From: Straminergon stramineum
Taxonomy: Eukaryota; Streptophyta; Bryopsida; Hypnales; Calliergonaceae
Length of the DNA stretch: 64,000 nucleotides
Direction of reading: 5' to 3'
Assembly (NCBI GenBank): GCA_963920665.1
Contig: OY987270.1
Location: 22,904,019 to 22,968,018, forward strand
The notes under the pieces were generated by a model that searched no databases, was not told the DNA's origin, and saw nothing but the letters and a program-made list of their open reading frames with translations. Both the position numbers and the translations under genes were made by a program. Within the stretch, counting starts at the first letter, position 1. Each line of letters opens with the position of its first letter. Of this stretch, positions 11,641 to 24,130 are shown piece by piece.

Positions 11641-12300
11641 CCTTTTACTACTGGACCCAACCCCCTCAAACCTTTTTCATTAGACAATTTTCCCTTACTC
11701 CCTCAAATACCCTTCTCTCTAGTTAGCCCAACCCTCACTCTATGGAACCCCAACCTTCCCTAGATAGCCCGTCTTTGCTCCCTAGACAACCGCCTTTATT
11801 CCCTCAAACTCCCTCTTATTCGAACAACCCAACCCTCACTCCTTGGAAACCCCTCTTATGTGGATGATCACCTTTACTCCCTGAACATCACAACCTCACT
11901 CCTCCAACCCTTCCCTTAATTAAACAACTCCGTCCTCATTCCCCGACCTCCCTTTACCCCTAACAGCCCAACCATTATTCCCTGGACCCTGGCCCTCCCT
12001 AGGCAACATGTCTTTTCTCCTCCAAACCCTAGACAACTACCTTCACTCTTCTAGAACCCCCTCCTTACCCGGATAACCTACCCTTATTCCACGGAACTCC
12101 CCTCTTACTTAGACTCAGATACTAACTACTGGACCCTCTTTGGTATACTAACTATTGGACCTTCTCTGTTATACTAACCATTGGACTCTCTCTAGTATAT
12201 TGACTAATGCACTTTCTTTTGTCTAGGAGTAATTTCCTATTTGTGGTCGGATTAAGGGCTTAGGAAAGGGCAAAAAAACCAAGGGGCAGACATACTTCTG
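11640..12300. repeat. Pyrimidine-rich degenerate repeat block
   Basis: The plus strand is a long run of CCCT-rich phrases such as CTCCCTAGACAACC and CCCAACCCTCACTCC. From about 12118 to 12230 there are four units of about 28 bases built on ACTAACTATTGGACCTTCTC. The ORFs seen here are low-complexity readings of this composition. Confidence 0.5.
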
Positions 12301-12309
12301 ACTTTAGAG

Positions 12310-14170
12310 GGTTGTGAGCTCCAAATTTGTCACCATGGGCTCAGTCTTTTTTTCTTCTATTTTGTCATTTTAAATGCAATTTTATATATAAAAAGCTCGA
12401 AAATGAGTGTAGAACCAAAATAGGTGTGTCACATACCAATGTAGTATTTGGTCTAATTTTAGAATATTTTAGCTATAATGACCCAACGATGCGTTGTAAA
12501 TAGGATAGAACCCAACTAATCGTAGCAAATTGGTCAATTACAAGTAATAGGCATAGCAGGCTCAAAATTCCGTATAGAGAGGACATCTCTAGGCTAGAAT
12601 TGGTTGAGGGAACCCTAATAAAGCATAGGAGTTAGTTCTCAAAGATAGGTTCTAGTTTCCCCATTTCATCAACAAAATAGTAGAATTCCAATTGTTGTCT
12701 TACAGATGTTAAAAATACCAAGACATGACCATGGAGGAATCTCAAATCCAAGGAAGGTGGTTTAGGGTTTAAAATCGTACCCGTGAACCAACGGCGAAGT
12801 TGGTTCACCAAGATTCCCTCCAATGTAGAAGATTACACGGCCATAAATAATTAAATGAGGGGGTGGATTTTGTTCCCCCCTAGGCTGATGTGTAGAATAA
12901 AAGTATAAACCTACACATGTGTTGTGGGATCCCATGGGAGGTTCCATGAAAAGTTTCGTAATTTTTTGATAGTCAAAAGATGTCTTTTCGGATGGTCAAC
13001 CACCCAAATCTGCAATGGAAAATTCCTAAAAATTTCCCAAGTAGTGGTAAATTCCCACTAAAAATTAATATAGCTTCTTTTATGTTAATAAGCTTCCCTG
13101 AAAAGTTTCAAAACATTCCGATAGTTGGAAATACTCGAACCTGCCAAATTCCCTGACAATTAAGGAAATTTAAAGTCCACGGCAGGTTTGACTGGTGGAG
13201 GAAGAGCATACGAAAGTAGAATGGGACCTAAGATAGGTCTTTTTTCACTCCCCTATACCTACTTAAGAGCTTAGGCTAGTTACTTTTGCTAGAAAAGTCA
13301 ACCCCCAAAGTAGGGATTTTTTTCCACTTTTGGCATTAAATTGGCACTAGGTTTCATTGCGATTTTGAAGATAGAATAGGGGAAAGGGAATGTTGTTTGA
13401 CTGAAAATAGCCTTTCGAAGCCAATGGCGCAATCCGTTTGCAAGTTAGAGTTAATCTCCAAAAATTAGCTTTGCGGGCTAGCATAGGATGAAAACCTTGA
13501 GTTTAGATGAAAATCTAGGAAGATAAGATTAACTTAAATGAACAAGAGGAGGTGGGTGCCTAGGGAAGAGTATAAAAGGACACCCCTTCTTTTCTCTCAC
13601 AACCCTTTTTTGTGTAATTGGGTTCGTTGGGTCCAATTTGTATTGGAAATTATGGCATTTTAGCCACAAGCCTTGCCATGGTGTTTTTTGGGCATTTTTG
13701 GGCCATTGTTATTTTTTAAGCTTGTAAGGTCTTTGTGGGTCCCTTGCATCTTGGATGTGTGTAGTGTTAACCTTTCAAAGCTTGAACTTGGAAGTTTGTT
13801 CACCTTACCATATTACTAGAGCTTGGGTGCGTTACTTAGGCAAGTCCTTTGGTCCCCTCTTGTCTTATCATTGTACTAACCCTAGAGCAACCCTCCATAT
13901 GACTGACGATGCCGCTTTGGGGGGCCTTTACTTTAAGTCATTTATGATACTAACCCGTTTCCCTAGTCTTTTGAGTGTCAAAGGTCCATCCCTTTTTATC
14001 CTTAACATTGATGTAGTATTCCCTAGTGTAAGGTATGAGGGTAGGGGGTTCTACCCTCATGATGAAGCTTTGAATCTCTTTTGGATAAAAAATCTTAGCA
14101 GTGTATTAAAACCACCTCATGGGAGACCTGTGAGACGACGTGGCCTTTTTCCCTACAAGGTTTAGTTCCC
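12310..14170. repeat. Inverted-repeat arm b (LTR-like, with TATA)
   Basis: This arm is matched in reverse complement by about 16240-18165. A TATA-like GAGTATAAAAGGACACC at about 13570 is followed by CTTTTCTCTCACAACC, as at an LTR U3-R boundary, and it is mirrored near 16905. The first 400 bases (12310-12700) recur directly at 19860-20250. A 136-codon ORF at 13755-14165 has no recognisable similarity and lies wholly in the repeat. Confidence 0.65.
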
Positions 14171-14699
14171 AAAACTTATTGGGAACAAACCAAGCTTTAG
14201 GCCTCGAAAAGTCAGTGTTAAAGGTCAAGTTGAGTATGAAAAGTAATTAGGGAGAAAGCGAGGGAGGTCGCCGTCCCATGATCCTAGCTTACCACACACT
14301 ACTTATAAACATGGCATGTCCCAAAACCCCTTAGAGTTCGCAGAAAATCCGCACAAAAGGGAAGCCATTTCAACAACCAACATCCAACTGTCCAATACAC
14401 CAACACCCTGATATCTGGGAGCCCAAGGCTAGGTATCGTGGGCCAAACATTGGGTGGGTCAAGGCTAGGCGTTGGTGGTGAGATCAACTGTCAGTAGGGA
14501 GTCGAGTTGGGAATACGGGTACTAGGATCCCAATATTGGGGTTTGATACTAGATTTTCTGGCACTGGAGTTGCGATATTAGGGATCCGAGCCGGGGTTCA
14601 CAAGATAGGGGTTGAGAGGGGAAAGAAAGACCTATCTAAAGCTGCAAGGAGAAAGGGCTGTTCAGAGCTACAAGGAGAAAGGACTGTCTAGTATTGAAG

Positions 14700-16122
14700 G
14701 GGAGGGAAGGGTTGGCTGGTAATTAAGGTGGGAAGAAAAGAAGAGGCTAATGATATACATCCAACCGCACTAAAGAAACTATTAGGGTGGGAATTCAACT
14801 CCCCAACTCTCGTAAACATTACCAAAGCAATGAACAAAGGGCCAAAAGAATGAGGGAGTGACAAGAAGGAGGACACTTTGAAGGTTAGGAGTGGAAGTAG
14901 ATAAGGTAGGAGGTGAAATCTTCAAGACTTATTTAAGCCCTTAAATTAGAATTAGATGATCACCACGAGATTAAATGTGAGACGTAAATATAAGATATAA
15001 AAAGTAGTTCAACCTTGGAGGATGGTATGACACGTCCTTAAGATTAGTTTGGTAGGCAGGAACAAGGGGGTTGGTCCACCTTAGAGTGGGAGGAAAGAAA
15101 AAAGAAGAGGAGAAAAGAAATGAAGGCCAACAAATAAACTATTGCACCAAATTATTTTATGGTTAGAGCGGTGGTTCATTGTCTCACGGCTCGGGAGTTC
15201 ATGGTGGAGAAAGGAGAGCTTCCGTAGGCCTGATCAATGACTCAAGTTCTAAGGTATGAGTTAAACCTTTCCAAACTTTCCCTAGGTCTTTAATTAGAGA
15301 CGAGTATCTTGGGCCAAGGCCTACCCCTAGGTCAGGCCCTTAGGACTGTAGGTTAGGTCATTTCTGAGGGCATGAACTTGAAGAGAAAGGCTGTAGCTTT
15401 CCAAAATCCTAAGGCACACCCAAATCAGGCCAAAAATGAGAAAGTTAATGTCTGATGAAGATTAGAGTCAAATTAGATGAAGAATAGCTGAACTCCAGAT
15501 TTGATAGAGAATTAAGTAGATTAGGCAGAGGCTCCCAAGTAGGGTCCAAGGCCAAAAAGGAAAGTTAATTCTGAATTATAGATTAGGAGAAATTAGTGAA
15601 TGAAGTTTAGATAAGGCTTGGATGAAAATTTAGTAGGAATCCCCAATCAGGGACTAACTCCAAATCTAGGTAGGAGCAATTCGTGTGATCCATCCCTAAA
15701 AATTTTGGATCTTTTTGAATTGGGGAGCTAGGTGCAATCGATGGATGAAGTTTATGAAATCAAGTAGCAATCAAACTTCATCCACCCATAACTTTGACTA
15801 GGAAGGTCGGATAGGGTCAAGTTTTATATTTTTAGAAATGGCAGAAGATGAACTAGAGGTTTGTTAGGTTATTTTTGCCCTGACATAGGTTCTATCCAGA
15901 TCATATAGCAAGCCATCTATTTGGTCGGCCAAAACATTGGGAGTAGATTAAGCGAATCTTGCAAATGTGGGGTCACTTAGACACTTAGTAAAAAGATCCA
16001 TTGCTTGGAAGATATAGTAGCCTTTGTTTAGACATCCAAAGGTAGGAGTCACTTAGCTGAACCTAGAACCTAGTTGTATTCATGAATTATCAAGGGTGGG
16101 TAATTTGGCGCTCACAAGGGTA
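14700..16122. repeat. Inverted-repeat arm a'
   Basis: Reverse complement of arm a (9850-11640), ending TTTGGCGCTCA at 16122. Its last 180 bases are repeated in direct orientation at 18180-18400, ending AAATTGGCGCTTA. The interval 14170-14700 between b and a' is GA-rich and roughly mirrors the pyrimidine-rich block at 11640-12300. Confidence 0.7.
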
Positions 16123-16239
16123 GATTGCTACAGGCTAGCACCATTGGTAATCTTTGCTATCCCTCCGGTCACTTTCTCCTCTTGAGTCAATTTTACTTTT
16201 TACTTTTAGGTGCTAAATTTTGTTTGTCTCCAACGCGTT

Positions 16240-18165
16240 TTAGAAACTAAACTTTGTATAAAAACAACCATGAGGATTCAAGGTTTTCCCACAGAGTGGT
16301 TTTAATACACCATTAAGACTTTTGATCCTAAGGGGGTTCAAAAGCTTCCCCGTATTTCTCTCTTTTAACACACCACTAAGAATTTTGACTCTACAAGGTT
16401 CAAAACTTCGTTCTCTTGAAGAACCCGCCACCCCTCACATTCTCCTAGTTCTTCCTAGGAACCACAACGTTAGTATTGGGGAACAAAAGGACCCTTGACA
16501 TCCAATGATTAGCTATATAGGGTTAGCACAACGATGAACTTGAACTAAAGGCCCTTGAAAGTAGCATCACCAAGTCTTATGGGGGTTGTTCTAGGGTTCA
16601 GACGAAGACAAGATAAAGAAAGGAACGAAGGAAACCTTGAAGGATAAGTGAAACCACGACCTCTAGTGAAACGATAAAAGTGAACCTTCAAGCCTTTAGG
16701 GCTTGGAAGAGTTAGTACCAAAAAAACTGAAGGTCCAAGGGACTCACAAAGACTTCACAAGCTTCAAAAAGAGCAACAACAGCCAAAAAATGCCCCAAAA
16801 ATATCATTGCAATGTTTGTGGCCAAAATGCCACAATTCCAACATAAATTGGACCTAACGGATTCAAATACACAAAAAGAGGGTGATAAGAGAGAAGAAGG
16901 GGTGTCCTTTTATACTTTTTCTCGGGCACCCCTTCCTTTCATTCATCTTAGGTAACCTTAACTTTTCAGATTTTCATCTTCTTTCTCAAAGGTTTTCATC
17001 CTATATTGGTCCGCTCAGCTAACTTTTGGAGATTAACTTCGAATCGCAAATGGATTGTGCCTTGGCTTCAGAAGGCCACATTTAGACTAAATAAAATTCC
17101 ACCCCTTTTTCTATCCCCAAAATCTCAACGAAATCTAGCGCCAATTTAACACCAAAATTGAACAAAAATTCAAGTTTTAGAGTTTGATTTTTTTGACAAA
17201 AGTAACTAGCCTAGGCTCTTATGTGGATTTAAGGGAGTTGAAAAAGACCTTCTTGGGTCTCATTCCACTTGTATATGCTCTTGCACTACTAGTCAACCCT
17301 GTTGTCGACTTTAAAATTCTGGTAGTTCTCAAGGAATCTTGCAAGTGCGGATATTTTTGACTATTGGAATGTCTTGAAACTTGTCAGGGCAACTTATTAT
17401 ACTAAAAAAATATTCAAATTTTAAGTAAGATTTTGTCGCCACCTGGGTAATTTCTAAGAATTTCCCCTCATAGGCTTGGATAGTTGACTGTCTAGAAAGG
17501 CATCTTTTGATTATCAAAAAAATTCAAATTTTTTTGTAGAACCTCTCATGAGATCCTACAACACATGTATGGGCTCATGTTTTTTTTTTACACATTAGCC
17601 TATGGGTATAAAATCCACCCTTTGTTAAATTATTGGTGACTAGGGAATCGTTCACTTCGAAAAGAATCTTGATGAACCAACTTTGCCTTTGGTTCTCAAG
17701 CATGATTTTAATCCAAAGTCATCTTCTTTTTACTACAAATTCCTTCACGGTCCTATTTTGGTATTTTGGACATCTACAAGCCAACAAATGGGGTTCCACT
17801 ATTTCATTGATGAAATGGGAAAACTGGAACCTATCTCTGAGAATTGAACTACATGCCTCACTTGGATTTCCTCAACCAATATTAGTCTAGAGATGTTTTT
17901 CCTATGTGGGGTTTTCAATCTAATGCGCTCATAATTCATAATCCACCCATTTACCACAATTAGTAGAGTTCTAATTTAGTTACAATTTGTACTTCCGAAC
18001 ATTTTAATTACAATATTTTAATTATAAACCAAATGTTATATTGATATATGACACACCTATTTTGGTTATACACTTTTAAGGGGGCTTTTTAGTTTTTATA
18101 TATAAAACTATATTTAAAACAAGAAAATTCTAAAAAAGAAAGAATGAGTTTCTGGTGACAACTTT
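16240..18165. repeat. Inverted-repeat arm b'
   Basis: Reverse complement of arm b. It ends TTTCTGGTGACAACTTTGG, which mirrors TTTGTCACCATGGGCTC at the start of arm b. The section from about 17505 to 17830 recurs directly at 18405-18740. Confidence 0.65.
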
Positions 18166-18179
18166 GGGGCTCACACCTC

Positions 18180-18740
18180 ATCCATTCAGTTTATCTCTGG
18201 TGTAGTTGTATTGGACATTAGATTCAATGATTCTTACACATTTGGACACACTTAGGCACTTAGAAAACATCCATTGTTTAGAAAGCATGTTGGACTTCGC
18301 ATATACACCGAAAAGTAGGAGTCATTTAGTCAAACATCCAGAACTTGGTTGTACTTGCGATTTACTAAAGACAAATAAATTGGCGCTTATAGCATTTTCT
18401 AACTATTAGAAAATGTTGAAATTTTTTGTAAAACCTCTTATGGAATTTCAAAATACATGTGTAGGCCCATATTCTTAATCTACACATTGGCTTAAGGGAA
18501 ATAAAATCCACCATGTTATTAGAACATTGATGATGAGAAAATCTTTTATCCCAAAAGAAATCTTGATAAATCAACTTCGTTGTTAAGTCCTTGGCATGAT
18601 TTCAAACCATAGTCACTCTTCTCTAACTATAGATTCCTATATAGTCATATCTTATGGAATCAATTTTTGCATGCCTACAATTGGAGTCCACTATGTTGTT
18701 GTTTTAATGGTGAAACTAGGAAAAAACCCCATGTAATCAT
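18180..18740. repeat. Partial direct copies of a' (18180-18400) and b' (18405-18740)
   Basis: The first part repeats the end of arm a', including ACACTTAGGCACTTAG, AAAGTAGGAGTCA and AATTGGCGCTTA. The second part repeats the section of b' with GTAAAACCTCTTATGG, ACATGTGTAGG and AAAATCCACC. The order shows at least two rounds of rearrangement in one repeat family. Confidence 0.6.
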
Positions 18741-19859
18741 TAAACTAATAGAAAAAAATTAATAAAAAATTAGGAATAGTATTTGTAAAGATTTGATTTG
18801 ATTTCAGATTATTATAAATTTTGGAGTATTGAAAAGAATTTCAAAAATTATAAAAAACATTTAAAATCCTTTAAAAAACTAACAAATTTTTGTCTACTTT
18901 ATCATTTTAGAAAGAGAAGAATTAGCTCTAGAAATTGAATTAGGCTAGATTAGTCAATCGTTAGTCCAAAAGACTTGGAATCAAACCTTTAAACGTATTG
19001 AAATGATTTTCAACTACTTTTAGGAATAATACAATTAAGTGTCCATGGCTTTGAGGATACATCTTTAATCACATTTATTATTTATGAATGAATTGTCATT
19101 AAAACCTATGGTTAAATTTGACTCAAGGAGTGGAATTAAAATTGTTCACCTACACCTTACCTTTAATGAATGTTTGGTTCACAAACCAATGTATTAGTTT
19201 GGATTGAGAAACAATTTATGAAGTCTCATGCTTTTCCATTGCATGTTATAATGTCTAATTCGAATGTCTTGGATCCTTTTCCAAAGTTGTTGGTGATGAC
19301 CACCTTTGTAGGAAAACCTCTTAATTTTTCAAAAAGTAATGTCAACATCTATTTTAACTATTTCTTTTTCAAACACTTGCTAGTATGAAAACTCAGGTTC
19401 TTCTACTACTAATGAGATTGTAGACATGGATAATGTCTATTATAACACCTATATATATCATTTTGATATAACAATATTAGTTCAATTTCAAAGGATTACA
19501 TAAAAAAATCATTCTACATTGAATTCAAAAATTTATTTTCATACAAGAGATGATTTATTTTCATATCTTGAAATAATATATCAACTAAATGTTCTTAGTT
19601 AGCAACAACATGTGAATAATGTCATTCATGTAAAAACGTTACGTCGTTAATCAATAAATGATGGTTGGAAGAAATGATTAGGGGTTTGATGAAGGGATTG
19701 AATAAGTAATTTTAGAGTTGAACAATCTAATCATAATAGAAAAAAAATTATTAAGTCAAAAAAACAAATAATATTCTAGAAGACTTCACGTATAAGACTC
19801 AATTTTATAACATCACAAGACTTGGTCTTCTAATGTCACAACAAATAATGCTTATTGTT
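18741..19859. other. AT-rich intergenic DNA
   Basis: No gene or repeat unit is recognised. The 72-codon ORF at 19170-19388 has no supporting feature. Confidence 0.4.
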
Positions 19860-20250
19860 GTATAAGCCTCCAATTCGTCACCAGGGACTCATTTTTTTTT
19901 TATATTTCATTACTATGAATAGAATTTTACATACAAAAAGCCTTAAAAGAGTGTAGAATCAAAATAGGTTTATTATATACCAATATAGTATTTGGTCTAG
20001 CATTAGAATATTATAGATAGAATGACCCAAACTACAACTTGTCCATATGTGGGAATCCAAGTAATTGTGGTAAATTGGTGGATAATGTATTATTGACACA
20101 AATGACTCAATCTTTGTAAAAAAGAGACAACTCTAGACTAAATTTGGTCGAGGAAAACCCAGTGAAGCTTTTTAATTAGTTCTCGGAGATAGTTTTTAGT
20201 TTCCCCAATCCATCGATAAAATAGAAGAATTCAAATTGGATTAAAAGACC
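19860..20250. repeat. Partial direct copy of the start of arm b
   Basis: It matches 12310-12700 in the same orientation: GTCACCA, ACATACAAAAAGC, AGTAGTATTTGGTCTA-like text, GAATGACCCAA, and ATAAAATAGAAGAATTC at the end. Confidence 0.6.
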
Positions 20251-21150
20251 TAAAGAGTAGAATTAATAGTAGAATTGAAAATTTTAAAGTTCTAAATAGT
20301 AAATTAAAACAGCAAGGGAAGTGAGAATTAAGGAGGCAAGATAAAATTTCCGAGACTAAAGATATTGATAGGAGGAAAGATTCAAAGTCTAAATACAATA
20401 AAGAAATAATGAGTTTTAGTTTAAAACATGATAGAGATATTAATTTTGGGGTTTTGGAAAAACATGATAATTATAATTAATACAATTAGGGCTCCGAAAA
20501 AAATTTAAAAAATGAATGACATTGAGGTACAAACTACTATGGTTTGAATGATGTAATGACTATAGACTGAATAGATGACAAGAATTGTTACTAAAGATTG
20601 AGGCATCTAGTCACTAAAATCAAAATCATAGTTATAATGATCCCGCCTAAAAAATTAGTTAACCTCATAATATCCTTTCTTTCTTGGGTAAAGGCAAGAG
20701 GTTATTGATACAACCAAGATCTTTGTCAAATCCTAAAAGATTATAGTTATTTTGAAATTATTGTTTGTTAAAAAATTAGTAGCCTTCTGAGTTGTTGCTA
20801 AATTAAATGAATGAGGATTATTGATTGTTTTTCTTGTTATGTATGAGTGAAAAATTTGTATGCTAATGGAATGCAAGTCATTCGTAAAAGGATCAATAAA
20901 TCTTAAACATTAGTTGATTTTAAGTCAAAAGAATTGTTGTGTGAAAGAGGGCTAGGGGCAAATCACGATCATAGTCGTGAGGAACAACAAGTGAAGTCGA
21001 GGGTTAGGGGAGTAGAAGAAGGAGATCCCCTATAGTAAGAAGCGACCAATATGTGGCGCATTCGGTGTAAATCAACACACCAATTTACAAAGGGGTATAC
21101 ACCGTGTATTTTTCCTTTGTTAATCTACGTCAACTTGCTCGAATCTGTGT
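20251..21150. other. AT-rich intergenic DNA
   Basis: AT-rich, with no convincing ORF or repeat. The last 200 bases (20940-21120) have higher GC content and lead into the tandem repeat at 21172. Confidence 0.4.
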
Positions 21151-21171
21151 TTTTTGGAGCCTATCATTACT

Positions 21172-21820
21172 GATTTTTTCTCCTCTTTCCATTGGTTCTA
21201 CTCTCGAGGTCTGATTCCTTGCCAATCGAAAGTTATGGCCCATTTTAGGCCGCGGTTCAAGGTGTGGGATGGGACTTTGGCGACCAATATCTCAAGCAAT
21301 TCTTGCCCAATTCGAGAAATTTTTGGGTGTATCTTGCCTGATTTCTCCCCCTCTTTCCATTGGTACCAATCTCAAGCTCTAATTCCTTGCCAATTAGAAG
21401 TTATGGCCCATTTTAGGCCGCAGTTTTCTTTGCTAACTGGAACTTCGGCGACCAATATCTCAAGCAATTCTTGCCCAATTCTAGAAATGTTTGGGCGCAT
21501 CTTGCTTGATTTCTCCCCCTCTTTCCAACGGATCCAGTCTTAAGGTCTAATTCCTTGCGAATCAAAAGTTAGAGGCGGAATTGCCGTTTTTATGGGATAG
21601 AGTGGCTTCGGCGGTTTTCGGTTTTAGTCAATTCTTGCCTGATTTGAAGAATTTTTGGGTGCATCCGGCCTGATTTCTCCCCGTCTTTCCAACAGTGTAA
21701 AGCACACTTCCTAATTCCTAGAGTATCAAAAGTTAAGGCAGTTAAGGGTTTAGGGAGTTCACGACAGCCAACAACTCGGGTTTGAGGGGGTTGAGGGCTC
21801 ATTTCTTCGAGTTTTAGCAA
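21172..21820. repeat. Tandem repeat, about 165-bp period, four units
   Basis: Each unit starts TGATTT(C/T)TC(C)CC(C)TCTTTCCA, then AATTCCTTG(C)CAAT and AAAGTTA or GAAGTTATGG, and ends CAATTCTTGCC, GAAATTTTTGGGTG and CATC(T/C). Unit starts are near 21172, 21339, 21509 and 21672. The 129-codon plus-strand ORF (21154-21543) is a reading of the repeat. Confidence 0.75.
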
Positions 21821-23270
21821 AAGGTAAAGAAAACAAGGAATATAGGGAGTACCAATACCCCATTACACCTTGGGGCAGGGACCAACACCAAAGAAAGGAT
21901 GTTACATGGATTCAAGCACTAACGTATAGGGATGGGCAGCAATACATCGTTACACCTTGGACCAAAGAACTACACTGATGGAAAGGTGTATTTGGGTGTA
22001 CAAGGATGCATTGGAAGAAGAGACATATACCATTACACCCTCTCTGGTGCTTTAGAACACTAGAACCTGGCCTCTGTAGACACCATTACCGTTCTTGGTC
22101 CCTAGGATTTGCACTATTGTAGCTAGGTACAACATTACACTTCTCTCTCCAAGGACTTACACCAGTGTAGCTCAGCCTCTAGCTAGGTATACCACTATAC
22201 TTTCCTAAAAAATAAAAAATGTTTAGTAACATAGAGGGTCTAGTCATCAAAAAATCTCCCCATAGAAATGATAAAATTGAAAGTAACATAGCAAAAATGT
22301 TCATTGGTTGATAAAAATGCACAAACTGATATGAAAGCTCCAGGGATCAGTATGACTTCAGAATCCCGCTAGTACTTCAAACCCTACATATACGGGCTCA
22401 GAAAATACATCATGAATTGCTAGAACAGGTAGGGTTTAGGCACTAGATACCGAAGCCGCAATTCAATTCATCTGTGACTGACGATATTTACGAAGGACAA
22501 AGAATCAAAGACACAAAGTATGGTGGAAGGAGCTCAAAAACCTAATTAACACAATTGTAGCCCCTAGAAACACCAACGCTACACCACTTGTTGAGAACTC
22601 CATCCTTGAAATACTCGATAGTCATGAAAAAACGTTGTGAATTTCAAAATTTTAACAACACATAGTACTTGAGCAAGCTTCATCAAACTCATCAAAACTC
22701 ACAGTTCTTTGTGTGCAGAAAATGTGGCTAACGCTACTAATCCATTGCGAGTGAGGCTCAACTTCAAAATGCTTGACTTCGAAACTCGATCCCAAGATGT
22801 TTACACTACCAAGAACAAAAATTGGCACCCAAACCCGTATGGTCCTCCAAATTTGAGATGATCGCTTCAAAAATCCAGAGCGTCGGACAACCCTAAAACT
22901 CAGCTCCTTCTCTACACAAAACACATACAACAACAAAATTAATCCCACTATAGAGAGTCAAATTGCCCGCACAAAATCAAGATTGAATTCTTGAAAAACA
23001 AGCATTCAATTTCAGCAACAGAGAGGAAGAAATGCATGCACCTAGTCGTGAAGACGGAGAAAGGTAGTCTCACCCTGCCACGCTGCAATTTAGCCTCACC
23101 CCCACATTGCGATTTAGAATTCAAACTTCAACAGACTTGTCAACGAGGTATTCTGATGAAGGTAGACCGAGCTGCTCAATCCTTCACTGATCTTCCAGGA
23201 TTAAAAAACTCTGCCTGTCACCACAACAAACTCAGTGAGTTAACGAGTTCATCAGGGCTCAAAAAAACTT
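21821..23270. other. Intergenic DNA with duplicated phrases
   Basis: No gene is supported. The phrase around 22965 (GCACAAAATCAAGATTGA) recurs near 25063, and other short stretches of 22960-23200 are echoed at 25050-25270. This part seems to be half of a diverged duplication. Confidence 0.4.
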
Positions 23271-23271
23271 T

Positions 23272-24130
23272 CTCCACAACAAACTGCCAATTTTGAGATG
23301 GCGAGAGATAGGAGGTAGAAAACAACGATGTTGAAAGAAAAAAAAATAGAGTTAGGGTACGGCCACTCACTTGTCTCTCTCGCAGCGAGGCGGTGACGAG
23401 CTCACCGAGCTGATTCCCACTACAAATCCGGACGCTCCTAGACGCTCCCTGAGATTGAAACAAACATGATTAGTCAATGAGGTATTTTTTTCCACAACAG
23501 ACTGCCAATTTCGAGATGGCGGCAAATAGGAAGTCGAAACAACGACGTTGATAGACAAAATAATAGAGTCAAGGGAGGACCACTTACCTATCTCTCTTGC
23601 AGCGAAGCGGTGATGAGCTCACCGAGTTGATTCACGCTACAAATCTAGACGCTCCCACAACGAGTTGATTCACGCTACAAATCCAGATGCTCCCAGATTG
23701 AGCTAATTCACGCTACAAATCCAAACGCTCCCACACCGAGCTGATTCACGCTACAAATCCAAAAGCTCCCAGACGCTCCCTGAGATTGAAACAAACATGA
23801 TTAGTTGATGAGGTATTTTTTTCCACAATAGACTGCCAATTTCAAGATGGCGGCAGATAGGAAGTCAGAAACAACGACGTTGATAGACAAAATAATAGAG
23901 TTAGGGTAGGGTCACTTACCTATCTCTCTCGCAGCAAAGCGGCGACGAGCTCATCGAGCTGATTCACGCTACAAATCTAGACGCTCCCACACCGAGTTGA
24001 TTCACGCTACAAATCCAGACGCTCCCACACGCTCCCTGAGATTGAAACAAACATGATTAGATGATGAGGAATTATTTTCTACAACAAACTGATCACCGAG
24101 CTGATTCCCGCTACACATTGAAACAAAGAT
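23272..24130. repeat. Nested tandem repeat with 36-bp minisatellite
   Basis: Large units start TTTCCACAAC(A)A(A/G)ACTGCCAATTT near 23272, 23489 and 23820, with a partial one near 24075. Inside them is a minisatellite of about 36 bp built on GAGCTGATTCACGCTACAAA and TCCAGACGCTCCCACA (23610-23790, 23945-24030). Copy number differs between the large units. Confidence 0.7.

Noticed and set aside
13755..14165. 136-codon ORF in arm b
   Set aside because: It has no recognisable motif, and the mirrored arm b' does not keep it open.
12310..18165. A complete LTR retrotransposon with b and b' as its two LTRs
   Set aside because: b and b' are in inverted orientation, and there is no pol coding between them.
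21172..24130. CRISPR-like array
   Set aside because: Repeats are long and diverged without uniform unique spacers, and the DNA is eukaryotic.
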